Source: a virus. Taken from it: DNA of 43,204 nucleotides. Each line of letters opens with the position of its first letter. Position 1 is the first letter of the stretch. Location of the stretch: positions 1-43,204 of IMG/VR virus record IMGVR_UViG_3300046003_001770; one strand, written 5' to 3'. The notes under the pieces are model-generated. The model saw nothing but the letters and a program-made list of their open reading frames with translations. It was not told the origin of the DNA and made no database searches. The position numbers and the translations under genes were made by a program. Of the stretch, positions 17,157 through 24,233 are shown piece by piece.

Positions 17157-17347
17157 GCTTCAACCTCATGGCTTGGCGCTGCTGTGCAGCATGGTTTCCC
17201 GTATCGCGTCATGACGTAATAACCATCATCCTGAATTGCTGAAATAACTAGGGCATCCCCGATTGCGAATGCCCCTTTTAAGATTACTGATTGCCCGACT
17301 TCGTGATGGCTAAGTCGTGGCGTTGGTGTGTGGCTATTTTTTTCCAT
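17153..17347 (-). CDS. Small beta-rich early protein
   Basis: 64 residues, with a strand pattern GQSVILKGAFAIGDALVISA and YYVMTRYGKPCC. Start overlaps the end of the previous gene by 14 bases. No family recognised. Confidence 0.5.
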   Translation of the reverse strand: MEKNSHTPTPRLSHHEVGQSVILKGAFAIGDALVISAIQDDGYYVMTRYGKPCCTAAPSHEVEA

Positions 17348-17537
17348 CTTTGATCCTTGAAATAGCGGCCTCTACGTAAATCGAAGCGTCCATCAATTCG
17401 AGCTGGAGATGGCGCAGCCAATCAATCAGCATCAGGTCATCGCGCTCTGTGGTAACGCCGTATTTCTTCAGTCCTACTTGGCTACGGGTTAGTAGGGCTT
17501 CGCGTACAGCTTCGACGTGTTTATCTTGGGATTTCAT
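17334..17537 (-). CDS. Small MazG-like/NTP-pyrophosphohydrolase-fold early protein (tentative)
   Basis: 67 residues. The pattern RSQVGLKKYGVTTERDDL followed by WLRHLQLELMDASIYVEAAI resembles small phage proteins with a MazG-like helix pair (acidic helix ELMDA). The full set of acidic metal ligands is not clear. Coupled to both neighbours. Confidence 0.45.
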   Translation of the reverse strand: MKSQDKHVEAVREALLTRSQVGLKKYGVTTERDDLMLIDWLRHLQLELMDASIYVEAAISRIKDGKK

Positions 17538-17700
17538 GCTGTTCCAGTGCGGATTTAATTAATTGCATCGTCGCTTCTAGCTCAATTATATGGATGATGT
17601 TGTCGCCATAAACAGATATATGCTTGCTGTTCATTTCGCGCAGTTCCTTGTTTTCAAGTTCAAGTCGAAGCATCTTCTGTTTCTCTTGCTTAGTCATCAT
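17521..17700 (-). CDS. 59-aa coiled-coil early protein
   Basis: Starts ATGATG at 17700, overlapping the previous stop; ends 17 bases inside the next gene. The first half is a charged coiled coil (QKMLRLELENKELREMN). It lies in the same frame phase and coupling style as its neighbours. Function unknown. Confidence 0.5.
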   Translation of the reverse strand: MMTKQEKQKMLRLELENKELREMNSKHISVYGDNIIHIIELEATMQLIKSALEQHEIPR

Positions 17701-17872
17701 TCACCTCAATAAAGCAATCTTCCTTCACGCACTTGTAAAGACTCACTGGCGGCAATTCGTCAAGCTTGAAGTCGGTGCGAATAGCCAAGTGCCTGGCGCA
17801 TGCGTATGACTTTTCGCAGAGCGTTCGGTCATCACGCCGGCCAAGGCAGCGGGTGGTTTTGTTGTCGATCAT
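17690..17872 (-). CDS. Cys-containing small early protein
   Basis: 60 residues with C-x8-C-x5-C and a late C-x4-C (TTRCLGRRDDRTLC, YKCVKEDCF), possibly a small metal-binding fold. ATG overlaps the methyltransferase stop. No family recognised. Confidence 0.5.
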   Translation of the reverse strand: MIDNKTTRCLGRRDDRTLCEKSYACARHLAIRTDFKLDELPPVSLYKCVKEDCFIEVNDD

Positions 17873-18792
17873 GCTGCGTCCATATCAAATAAAGTGCCGT
17901 GTGATTGCTTTGCACTGGTGATGTTTTTAACTGCCTGATTGAAGTAGGCTGTTTTCAATTCGCTGCCTACAAACTTGCGGCCTGCTTTGATTGCAACATA
18001 ACCAGTCGATCCAACACCGCTATACGGGTCAAAAATCACATCGCCAGGATTGCTCCATAACTGAACAGCACGTTCAATCAGATCAAGTGCCATTGGGCAT
18101 ACATGGCGTTCATCTTCTGCCTCTCGTGCTGCTTTGGCATTCAACGTATTGGAGAAATTAATATCCATCCATACGGGGCTTGCATATCGCCTCCATCGTT
18201 CATGGCTCAGTGTTCCGTGTGTCGGTTCATTCTCGCCAATGAAATATTCCAAGCCATTGTTATGCGCTACTGGCTCTGGGTTTTCTCCATCCTTGCGGAA
18301 GGCAAGAAGGTATTGCGGGATACCTGCGCGGCTTCTTGAGGAGTCTTTACAAAGCTGTTTGTGCATCAATCCTAGCGCCTTGGTGCGCGTTGCTTCGATC
18401 AGCGGGTCTTTCCATGCACAGTGTTCAGAGTGAAAGATAAAGCCAGCGCGTTTGAATGCTGCAATCACATCGCCCCGAAAGTCTTTCAGTCCGATATATC
18501 CGTCCCGTTCTTTCATGGCTGGAATATTCATCACATCAACGCAAACAATCCGGCCAGGCTTAGTTGCTCGTAATAGGCCAGCGATTAGAAAATCAAAATG
18601 CTCATAAAACTGATTGTCATTCGCTGAATTGCCCATGTCTCGGTCGCTGTTTGAGTATGTATAAAGCGATGCGTAAGGCGGCGAGAAAATGGAAAGGTGT
18701 AGCGAGTTTTCAGGAAGTGAATTAACCACTTCAATGCAATCCGCATTCCAGAGCGTCCAGTTGTCGCCGCTTGCTTGGTTCAATACTTTCAT
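17869..18792 (-). CDS. DNA methyltransferase, beta class (N4-cytosine or N6-adenine)
   Basis: 307 residues. Catalytic motif IV SPPY at 37-40 precedes the cofactor motif I DPYSGVGSTG at 255-264, the order of the beta class. The C-terminal FVGSELKTAYFNQA is typical of this family. SPPY favours N4-cytosine but does not prove it. The start overlaps the helicase stop by 4 bases, so the pair is co-translated. No restriction endonuclease is beside it, so protection from host restriction or regulation is more likely than a complete restriction system. Confidence 0.85.
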   Translation of the reverse strand: MKVLNQASGDNWTLWNADCIEVVNSLPENSLHLSIFSPPYASLYTYSNSDRDMGNSANDNQFYEHFDFLIAGLLRATKPGRIVCVDVMNIPAMKERDGYIGLKDFRGDVIAAFKRAGFIFHSEHCAWKDPLIEATRTKALGLMHKQLCKDSSRSRAGIPQYLLAFRKDGENPEPVAHNNGLEYFIGENEPTHGTLSHERWRRYASPVWMDINFSNTLNAKAAREAEDERHVCPMALDLIERAVQLWSNPGDVIFDPYSGVGSTGYVAIKAGRKFVGSELKTAYFNQAVKNITSAKQSHGTLFDMDAA

Positions 18793-20162
18793 GCTGCCAT
18801 CCTCAAAAAGTCAGGAATAGTCATCGCCACTTTTGGCTCGTATTCGGTTTTGTTTCGTACCGTTCCGCCGTGTAATGCAGCGGCGTTTAGGTCTTTCATG
18901 TGTTCGATCATGTTGTTGTAGGTTTCCTCCGCTTCGCGTTCTTTACGCTTGATATTGGAAACCACAGCGCCTTCTGTCTCAGCGGTTATTACATGAACAT
19001 TGACCGGCTTTGTTTGACCGAATCGCCAGCAACGGCGAATCGACTGGTATAGCTGTTCGTATGAGTCAGACAGTCCGACATAAGCCATGTCTGCACAGTG
19101 CTGAAAGTTAAGACCAAGGCCCATGATCTTTGGCTTGGAAACAATCACGCGAATCGAACCATCTAAAAAACCGGCTATTGCTTTCTCTTTGTGTTCGTCT
19201 GTGTCGCTGCCTTGAACTTCAACAGCGCCAGGTATCGCAGCGGCAAGTTGTTCAGATTCGTTATTTAAGTTGCACCAAACTAGGAATGGCTTGTCGCTGG
19301 CATTCACAATGTCGGCACATGCTCTGACTCGATCCTCTATCGAGTCGCGCCTTGCTTGCTGTCTCTCTTGAAGCGTTTGAGCTTCAACAGCGAATAGAAA
19401 CCCGCTAGACGGTGTATGCACTTTTACGCATTGCTCATGCATGTGAAGCGGTGGCAGTACAAAGCCATCATCGCTATAACCAAGGTCTGAAGGCTTGCGA
19501 ATCATTACTGCCCATGAAGCCATCCATGACCAGAATGCGGCCTGTGCATGGCCCTTAACTCGCCATTTAGAAGTATCTCCACCGTCATGCGTGAAATACA
19601 TCGCAAGCATTTCAGAGCGAGTCATTACGCCTAAAAACTCAGCCTGAGTACCTAGCTCCATGACATCATTAGGGGCTGGTGTGGCGCTACTGCACAAGCG
19701 GAAAGGCGTATTCTTAAACGCTTCGATCATCCATGTTGAGTAAGCGCCTGATGAGTTCTTTAGAATTGATGATTCATCCAAAGCAACCGCGCCGTATTGC
19801 TCAATATGGAAGTTTTCAAGCCGTTCATAGTTGATCACAGTGATGCGCTTTTTAACCTGCGATTGATCTTTAGCGTAAGACAGATCAATGCCGAACTTAT
19901 CAGCCTCACGGACAAACTGATGCGCTACTGCTAAAGGAGCAACAATCAAGGCTTCATGTGGTTGTCTGGTTGCCCACTCCATCTGCATTGGGCCTTTGCC
20001 TAATCCGCAATCAGCAAACAATGCAGCGCGGCCTCGTTTTAATGCCCACTTAACCATGTCCGACTGGTGAGAGTGAAGCATTGGATTCAGGTTAGGAACT
20101 TCGATTAAACCTGTTGGCGGGTCGATTGATTGCTTTCGCTTAATGAATTCCATGTAGTTCAT
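18789..20162 (-). CDS. SNF2-type (SF2) helicase
   Basis: 457 residues. Walker A region ADCGLGKGPMQ at about 50-60, Walker B/DExx as ALDESSILKNSS near 126, motif III CSSATPAPND, C-terminal helicase motifs SKPKIMGLGLNFQ and QSIRRCWRFGQTKP. The gene pair with a DNA methyltransferase is a recurring phage arrangement. Likely action is ATP-driven DNA translocation or remodelling. Starts by ATGA overlap with the previous gene. Confidence 0.85.
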   Translation of the reverse strand: MNYMEFIKRKQSIDPPTGLIEVPNLNPMLHSHQSDMVKWALKRGRAALFADCGLGKGPMQMEWATRQPHEALIVAPLAVAHQFVREADKFGIDLSYAKDQSQVKKRITVINYERLENFHIEQYGAVALDESSILKNSSGAYSTWMIEAFKNTPFRLCSSATPAPNDVMELGTQAEFLGVMTRSEMLAMYFTHDGGDTSKWRVKGHAQAAFWSWMASWAVMIRKPSDLGYSDDGFVLPPLHMHEQCVKVHTPSSGFLFAVEAQTLQERQQARRDSIEDRVRACADIVNASDKPFLVWCNLNNESEQLAAAIPGAVEVQGSDTDEHKEKAIAGFLDGSIRVIVSKPKIMGLGLNFQHCADMAYVGLSDSYEQLYQSIRRCWRFGQTKPVNVHVITAETEGAVVSNIKRKEREAEETYNNMIEHMKDLNAAALHGGTVRNKTEYEPKVAMTIPDFLRMAA

Positions 20163-20398
20163 TTGCTATTCAACTCCGTGAATCTTCGGTGGTTAAGCGG
20201 GGCGGGGTATGTTCCGCCGTTCATGTTGGTTAGCGTGTGCTGCATAGCTTCGTTGAGAATCAGATACTCCTGACTCAACAGGCCGAAGGCTGAACACATG
20301 CGCTCCATCTCTGTTTTGACCCGTTCCGTTTTGTTGGCTAGGTCTAAGAGAATCTGAGCCTGGACGCTGATGCTTGGGGCGTAGGGTTGTTCGGTCAT
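20159..20398 (-). CDS. Hypothetical helical early protein
   Basis: 79 residues; helical centre (ILLDLANKTERVKTEMERMC; LSQEYLILNEAMQHTLTNM). Overlaps both neighbours by 4 bases. No family recognised. Confidence 0.5.
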   Translation of the reverse strand: MTEQPYAPSISVQAQILLDLANKTERVKTEMERMCSAFGLLSQEYLILNEAMQHTLTNMNGGTYPAPLNHRRFTELNSK

Positions 20399-20736
20399 CG
20401 CGTAATTCCCGTAGCACTAAGGCCACAGAAAAATAATTCCTCGCCTATCCATAGCGGTGAATCACCTTTGGTTAGACACTTAGCTAAGATTCGGCGCAGT
20501 TCCTCAATCTCTCCCGCCTGCGCTGTAACCTTCGCAGCGACTCGGTTATCAGCTACTGCCTGACTAGAATTAGCCTCGGCTGACAAAAGATAGAGAACAC
20601 AAGCGCAGCACGTTAAAAAGGCCATCGCTCGGATGACCTTGTGTGCATGCCAGCGTAATCCTGACATTGACCAAGCTAGACGGTGTGGCAGGTTGTTTCG
20701 CTTGAGTTGGTGATAGTGAATGATTCGTCCGATCAT
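20395..20736 (-). CDS. Single-pass membrane early protein
   Basis: 113 residues from ATG 20736, which overlaps the previous stop. Basic N-terminus (RIIHYHQLKRNNLPHRLAW), one membrane segment (AMAFLTCCACVLYLLSAEA), then a coiled-coil-like tail (AKVTAQAGEIEELRRILAK). The topology is like an inner-membrane spanin, but it is in an early operon, so this is not claimed. Function unknown. Confidence 0.5.
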   Translation of the reverse strand: MIGRIIHYHQLKRNNLPHRLAWSMSGLRWHAHKVIRAMAFLTCCACVLYLLSAEANSSQAVADNRVAAKVTAQAGEIEELRRILAKCLTKGDSPLWIGEELFFCGLSATGITR

Positions 20737-20879
20737 AGGTACTCCACGCATGCAAGGAAAACCAATAAGATGATGATGTTGCAACCTGCGCCTACAATCA
20801 GACCGGCCAGCATGTCATCGTGTTCTTGTGCAATTTTCTCTAGCCGTTTTACTTCGGCTTGAAAGCTAATCGTCGTCAT
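20733..20879 (-). CDS. 48-aa tail-anchored membrane protein
   Basis: Start chosen at ATG 20879 because GGGAG precedes it and it overlaps the previous gene's stop. A charged helix (ISFQAEVKRLEKIAQEHDDM) is followed by a C-terminal membrane segment (IIILLVFLACVEYL). Function unknown. Confidence 0.5.
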   Translation of the reverse strand: MTTISFQAEVKRLEKIAQEHDDMLAGLIVGAGCNIIILLVFLACVEYL

Positions 20880-21042
20880 TTTCAACTCCCTCAGCATCGT
20901 ATGTTTCGTTGTATTTGGTATCTCGTATCTGCCACTCTGTAGCAGGCATTCGGATAAAGTCGCGGTCATGCCGGTTCTCAAGCATGATCTTTCCGGTACT
21001 CTTTTCGATTAGTTGGTATCGAACCAATTCGTCGTAGGCCAT
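20866..21042 (-). CDS. 58-aa early protein
   Basis: Start at the second of two ATG codons (21042), four bases after a strong GGAGG; the first ATG (21045) is too close. The sequence reads MAYDELVRYQLIEKSTGKIM onward and ends in an acidic tail. It is the first gene after the terminator at 21058-21084, so it is expressed only by read-through or from an unseen promoter. Confidence 0.55.
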   Translation of the reverse strand: MAYDELVRYQLIEKSTGKIMLENRHDRDFIRMPATEWQIRDTKYNETYDAEGVENDDD

Positions 21043-21057
21043 CATTCCTCCGGTCGC

Positions 21058-21084
21058 AAAAAAAGCCCATTGCTTGAATGGGCT
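21058..21084 (-). terminator. Strong intrinsic terminator
   Basis: On the minus strand: perfect 8-bp stem AGCCCATT/AATGGGCT (21077-21084 with 21064-21071), 5-base loop, then seven T. It ends the non-coding RNA region and stands between the recombination genes and the helicase/methyltransferase/integrase genes. Confidence 0.9.
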
Positions 21085-21376
21085 GGTTGTATGTCCCGCT
21101 TACGATACTGCGGGGATTGTGCCGCTCTGAACTACAGAGCCTTAGACTCAGCTAGACTGAATCTCAATCCGATCAAGCTGTGTTGATGGCGGGTGCTGAT
21201 CTCCCGCTTTCCGCATCGGCTTCACCTGCGGCCATAACCGTCGTTACTCAGCCGTAACATTCACCAACATCAAAGAGTCCTCCCGCCTAGATTCGAAAAA
21301 AATCACGCTCAAGAGATTTGCTAGGCAATAGGATGTTTAAAGTCTGAAACCACGACTGTCAGAGGACTCTTTATTG
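21085..21376 (-). ncRNA. Structured non-coding RNA / attenuator-like leader
   Basis: A 408-base gap (21085-21492) holds no long gene. On the minus strand it folds into a chain of perfect stems. The outer 11-bp stem is AAAGAGTCCTC/GAGGACTCTTT (21362-21372 with 21272-21282). Inside it are GCCTAG/CTAGGC (21285-21290 with 21321-21326), AAATC/GATTT (21300-21304 with 21315-21319) and a 4-bp AGTC/GACT. Then come GTTAC/GTAAC, CCGCA/TGCGG, GCGGG/CCCGC, GCTCTG/CAGAGC (21124-21140) and CCCGC/GCGGG (21095-21114), followed by the terminator. Another hairpin CCCTA/TAGGG lies at 21441-21455. No tRNA loop or known riboswitch consensus was recognised. Confidence 0.55.
21244..21270 (-). CDS. Possible 8-aa leader peptide
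   Basis: Minus strand GGGAGG (21279-21284) is 8 bases before ATG 21270, which reads MLVNVTAE and stops. Four bases of the ribosome site are inside the 11-bp outer stem, and the peptide's last codons form the GTTAC/GTAAC hairpin, so translation and folding would compete. Candidate only. Confidence 0.35.
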   Translation of the reverse strand: MLVNVTAE

Positions 21377-21492
21377 TTGAGACTGCTTACGTCCAGTCAG
21401 TCGGCCTCTTGGCTGATTCCATCAGGCTAATGTTTGACTCCCTACTGAGTAGGGCCAGAGGTAGAGACACCGATCAGCGCGGCTTATGACAA

Positions 21493-21816
21493 TCAGTAAT
21501 CTGCTCGTTTGGCAAAAGGGATGTCATCACCTAGCGGCGGTGCAGCTTGTGCGCTACGCTGTTGTGCTGGTTGGCTCATCGCTTTAACTGCTAGGCCAGT
21601 AACGTACTCGCCAAACTGCTTGTCCATGAACAGGTAATTAAACCAAGTGCCATCGTCCATTTTTGAGCTTGGGCCTGATACAAACTGACCATTTGAACAG
21701 CTGGCCAGCTTGCAGTTCTTAATCGCAAGTAGCACTTTGTCAGCCTTAACCAAGGCAATGCCGAATGTCTTACCTGACTTAGACGGCTCAATATTTACTT
21801 CTACGGGGAATTGCAT
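21493..21816 (-). CDS. Single-stranded DNA-binding protein-like
   Basis: 107 residues. An N-terminal beta-rich part (FPVEVNIEPSKSGKTFGIAL; WFNYLFMDKQFGEYVTG) and a disordered Gln/Ala/Pro-rich tail with the acidic DDIPF motif near the C-terminus, the hallmark of SSB tails. DDIPF is followed by six residues, unlike host SSB where it is terminal. Directly follows the annealing-protein gene, forming a recombination pair. Likely coats ssDNA during replication. Confidence 0.65.
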   Translation of the reverse strand: MQFPVEVNIEPSKSGKTFGIALVKADKVLLAIKNCKLASCSNGQFVSGPSSKMDDGTWFNYLFMDKQFGEYVTGLAVKAMSQPAQQRSAQAAPPLGDDIPFAKRADY

Positions 21817-22476
21817 TTATTGCTCCTTGTTTTCTGCTTTGAACTTCTTGATTGCGCTTCGTACCTTTGAATCGAGCAAAGACCATACTGCTATCTTTTC
21901 CTCGGCTTCTAGGTGTTTCTTTTCCAGCATATCGACCACTTCATTGATAGGCTTACCACTGTCAAAATGGACTTGGATACCTTCGGCAAACTCTTTGATA
22001 AATCGCTGTTCTTCAAGAGTGAATGACTCAAGAGCGCCAGCGGTAGGCGTTACGCCTTTGGCTGATGCTGCCTTTGCTAATGCTTCGGCTTCGCCTTCTG
22101 GAATATCCTCACCCGCATAGATGTAAAGCCCAAGACCATGCAGAGCGATAGCCTTTGCTAAGCAGCGTTGCATTGCGGTATTGACTGCGAATGCGTCTGG
22201 ATTGGCGATTGCTTGGTTGCGGTGGTTCATTACTGGAAGCTGTGAAGTCATCGCCTTACCAAAGGCTGTAACGGTGCAGAAAACCATCACCGTGTCATTC
22301 CATCGCATCGGATCTTTGTATTCCCATGTAGCCATTGGGTCAGCCTTTAGAAGCTCTGAAACCGCCCATGCCCACGATAGGTAAGAAAGGTTATTTTTCT
22401 TCTCTACATGGTCATTCACGTTAATTGCAGAAAGCCGCTGGAATGGCGACTCGGTTACTTCAATTCGCTTGTTCAT
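21817..22476 (-). CDS. Single-strand annealing protein, DUF1071 (Sak-type)
   Basis: 219 residues. Central LSYLSWAWAVSELLKADPMA, NDTVMVFCTVTAFGKAM and NTAMQRCLAKAIALHGLGLY are the DUF1071 signatures. This family belongs to the phage recombinases of the Rad52/Sak group. It is followed by an SSB-like protein, its usual partner. It would act in recombination-dependent replication and circularisation. No exonuclease partner is evident nearby. Confidence 0.8.
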   Translation of the reverse strand: MNKRIEVTESPFQRLSAINVNDHVEKKNNLSYLSWAWAVSELLKADPMATWEYKDPMRWNDTVMVFCTVTAFGKAMTSQLPVMNHRNQAIANPDAFAVNTAMQRCLAKAIALHGLGLYIYAGEDIPEGEAEALAKAASAKGVTPTAGALESFTLEEQRFIKEFAEGIQVHFDSGKPINEVVDMLEKKHLEAEEKIAVWSLLDSKVRSAIKKFKAENKEQ

Positions 22477-22664
22477 AGCCTGTTCTCCTTCAATTCTTTA
22501 CGTCTTAAATCTGCCTGCTCATACATTTGCTCGGCGTAGCCATCGCGCTTGTGTTCAGGTAGTTGCGATTGATGCCAGTGATATTCGTCATGCGCCGCCA
22601 TCATTTCTTCTTCAGAGCAGCGCATTTCATCGTCTGGTTCGTCTATCCAGCAATCGTTACTCAT
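22473..22664 (-). CDS. Acidic small early protein
   Basis: 63 residues, rich in Asp/Glu and His (WIDEPDDEMRCSEEEMMAAH; DEYHWHQSQLPEHKRDGY). Overlaps both neighbours by 4 bases. DNA-mimic-like charge could suit an inhibitor, but no such family is recognised. Confidence 0.5.
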   Translation of the reverse strand: MSNDCWIDEPDDEMRCSEEEMMAAHDEYHWHQSQLPEHKRDGYAEQMYEQADLRRKELKENRL

Positions 22665-22945
22665 GCTGCCTCCCGCATATCTTCAGCTTTACGCTCTTGT
22701 GCGTATTCGATCTCGCCATTCCAATCATCTACGCAGTAGGGGATGACCTCGGAATCAATGAAGTCATCGGTAAGATCAACCTCAGTGCCATTTACGCCAC
22801 CGAACTTGATCCAGCCAATCGTTGCAAATTCACCGCATCCAGGTTCAAACTGAGTCTGTTTGACTCCTTTGTGGTAGCGGTAGGAGATCGTTAATTCCTG
22901 TTCTCCTAGAACGCCGCAATCAACAAGCATTGTGCAGATAGTCAT
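22661..22945 (-). CDS. First gene of the leftward early operon, hypothetical
   Basis: 94 residues. GAGGAG precedes ATG 22945 by about 8 bases on the minus strand. The sequence is acidic and beta-like (GCGEFATIGWIKFGGVNGTE; VDLTDDFIDSEVIPYCVDDW). It is the first translated gene after the 525-nt leader. No family recognised. Confidence 0.55.
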   Translation of the reverse strand: MTICTMLVDCGVLGEQELTISYRYHKGVKQTQFEPGCGEFATIGWIKFGGVNGTEVDLTDDFIDSEVIPYCVDDWNGEIEYAQERKAEDMREAA

Positions 22946-22961
22946 TTCCGTATCTCCTCTG

Positions 22962-22973
22962 TGTAAAAGAGCG
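22962..22973 (-). promoter_or_regulatory. boxA-like element 2
   Basis: Minus strand CGCTCTTTTACA, one mismatch to CGCTCTTTAACA, 16 bases before the first start codon. Confidence 0.5.
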
Positions 22974-23370
22974 AACCAGACTCAACAGGGCTGTTCTATT
23001 CCCAATCTGATCCGCTGAAAAGTTAAGTACCGTTTTGCCGAAGGGCTGTTTTTCCCGCAGCACTCCTTGAGATGGTGAAACGGCACTACACAGGCGGCTA
23101 AAGGCTTCTCGTTGCGCGGGAAACTTCCTTTCGGTTAAGGTTAATAACCGCCTGCGTACTGCTGTCGTCACAATCAAAGAAGCTCAACGCTAAGCACGTC
23201 TGCCATTCCAGCGCCTTCCGAACTTCTTTGAATGTGTGGCCTCGTTAGAAGCCACTCACACCTACGTCTGATCGTCCTATTTGCGGGGAGCCTTCACGAC
23301 TTCGCCATCAGATCGGTGTTTGTTTATTACTTTGTGCTATCGGAATAAACCGATACACAGGATTCCTGTC

Positions 23371-23382
23371 TGTTAAAGAGCG
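23371..23382 (-). promoter_or_regulatory. boxA-like element 1 (nut-like site)
   Basis: Minus strand CGCTCTTTAACA matches the boxA consensus of rrn and lambdoid antitermination sites. It begins about 88 bases after the inferred start of the leftward transcript. A 13-base palindrome ACAGGATTCCTGT and the TATCGG/CCGATA hairpin follow immediately, in the place of boxB or put-type hairpins. Confidence 0.65.
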
Positions 23383-23476
23383 TCTTACTCAACTGCGGCT
23401 GACCGAATCGCTGTGCTGCTTGGCTATCTGTCCCGGCATTACCGGCTGCGGCTTCGTTGTTTTGTTGCGTTGATGA

Positions 23477-23505
23477 ATTATCAGACTTCCGATATTTGTT
23501 GTCAA
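23477..23505 (-). promoter_or_regulatory. Leftward early promoter (PL-like)
   Basis: Minus strand -35 TTGACA (23500-23505), 17-base spacer, -10 GATAAT (23477-23482). Start expected near 23470. GCTATATTT at 23514-23522, just upstream, is shared with the rightward promoter and is a likely operator half. Confidence 0.8.
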
Positions 23506-23531
23506 TAGGCATCGCTATATTTTTTTACGAA

Positions 23532-23548
23532 AGCACCTAGCGGGTGCT
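23532..23548 (-). terminator. Hairpin after repressor gene
   Basis: Stem AGCACC/GGTGCT with 5-base loop, 13 bases after the repressor stop on the minus strand; only TTTCG follows, so termination may be weak. It separates the repressor transcript from the leftward promoter. Confidence 0.45.
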
Positions 23549-23560
23549 ATCGAATCTCCT

Positions 23561-23887
23561 TTATTTCTGAGTGATTGCCATAGCCTTAGCTGCGGCTATA
23601 AGTGCGGCGCGTGAATTCTGATTAAGTTGATTGAACGTATCAATCAATGCTTCCTGGTCGCTAGTAGCGTCTTTTATGTTCTCAGGGCCAGTTCCATCTA
23701 ATAGATATTCTGGTGTTGTTTGCAAAACGGCTGCAATCCGCATTAGTTCATCTGCTCGGTGCTTTGTCGTAACGTTTCGCTCGTAGTCAGATATGGTCGC
23801 CTGCGATACTTTCGCAAGTGACGCAAGTTTTGCTTGTGTCAGCTTCATTTTTTTTCTTAGTTCCCTGATTCGTAATCCGAACGTCAT
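23561..23887 (-). CDS. Phage repressor (cI-like, HTH_3/Xre)
   Basis: 108 residues; ATG 23887 with GGAGG 10 bases upstream. HTH at about 6-60 (IRELRKKMKLTQAKLASLAK, VSQATISDYERNV, LQTTPEYLLDG). The C-terminus is a short helical tail (LIDTFNQLNQNSRAALIAAA). There is no LexA-type peptidase domain, so it is not cleaved by the usual RecA-stimulated route; induction must work otherwise. It lies divergent from cro, the normal switch arrangement, and its promoter overlaps a palindromic operator, so it probably controls itself. Confidence 0.85.
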   Translation of the reverse strand: MTFGLRIRELRKKMKLTQAKLASLAKVSQATISDYERNVTTKHRADELMRIAAVLQTTPEYLLDGTGPENIKDATSDQEALIDTFNQLNQNSRAALIAAAKAMAITQK

Positions 23888-23910
23888 TGTATCCGTACCT
23901 CCATAAATTA

Positions 23911-23939
23911 AGTATAGGCGCGGCTATATGGTGTTACAA
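23911..23939 (-). promoter_or_regulatory. Repressor promoter (PRM-like)
   Basis: Minus strand -35 TTGTAA (23934-23939), 17-base spacer, -10 TATACT (23911-23916). The expected start is near 23904, just before the GGAGG of the repressor gene. Confidence 0.7.
23913..23928. promoter_or_regulatory. Palindromic operator
   Basis: TATAGGCGCGGCTATA is a near-perfect 16-bp palindrome (one mismatched pair). It covers the repressor -10 and spacer. Related GCTATA half-sites occur at 23979 and 23514. Confidence 0.6.
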
Positions 23940-23957
23940 ATTTTAATAGGTATGGCT

Positions 23958-23986
23958 TTGCTTTTATTTATCGGAAGTGCTATATT
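23958..23986 (+). promoter_or_regulatory. Rightward early promoter (PR-like)
   Basis: -35 TTGCTT (23958-23963), 17-base spacer, -10 TATATT (23981-23986). The -10 is inside GCTATATTT (23979-23987), the shared operator half. Start near 23993, before cro. Confidence 0.75.
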
Positions 23987-24011
23987 TGCTCGGTATTGAA
24001 TAGAGGTGTTT

Positions 24012-24218
24012 ATGAATCCGAGACAGGTTGTAGATCACTTTGGAACGCAGACAGCAACAGCCGATGCGCTTGGTATTGCTCAGTCTAGCGTTGCTGGCTG
24101 GATTGATGCTGGTGAAGTTCCTGAGCCTCGCCAATACCAGATTGAATTGGCAACGGGTGGGATGCTTCGGGCTGATAAGCCAGCATTGAGAATTAACAAG
24201 GCGAAGTCTGCGGCCTAA
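24012..24218 (+). CDS. Cro-like repressor (YdaS-type HTH)
   Basis: 68 residues. ATG 24012 chosen because AGAGG is 5 bases upstream; a GTG two codons earlier falls in that ribosome site. HTH pattern DHFGTQTATADALGIAQSSV, then AGWIDAGEVPEPRQYQIELA, is typical of Cro/YdaS. First gene of the rightward transcript, opposite the repressor. Confidence 0.8.
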   Translation: MNPRQVVDHFGTQTATADALGIAQSSVAGWIDAGEVPEPRQYQIELATGGMLRADKPALRINKAKSAA

Positions 24219-24233
24219 ATAGCAGACAAAACA

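Larger units (their letters stand above)
22946..23470 (-). promoter_or_regulatory. Long structured untranslated leader of the leftward early operon
   Basis: About 525 bases between the promoter start and the first gene. It holds boxA-like elements at both ends, hairpins TATCGG/CCGATA (23338-23355) and ACAGG/CCTGT (23357-23369), an 8-bp pair CAAAGAAG/CTTCTTTG (23175-23182 with 23223-23230) and GTGGC/GCCAC near 23238-23258. No convincing coding frame is seen. It probably carries antitermination signals. Confidence 0.55.

Noticed and set aside
21085-21160. tRNA-like hairpins
   Set aside because: No anticodon arm with conserved T-loop (GTTCRA) and no acceptor stem.
22920-23177. Arg-rich minus-strand frame that could be an N-like antiterminator
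   Set aside because: TTG start without ribosome site, overlaps the real first gene, and lies across paired leader sequence.
23327-23512. 61-aa minus-strand frame after the repressor
   Set aside because: Its ATG lies upstream of the inferred start of the leftward transcript, there is no ribosome site, and the frame covers the promoter and boxA.
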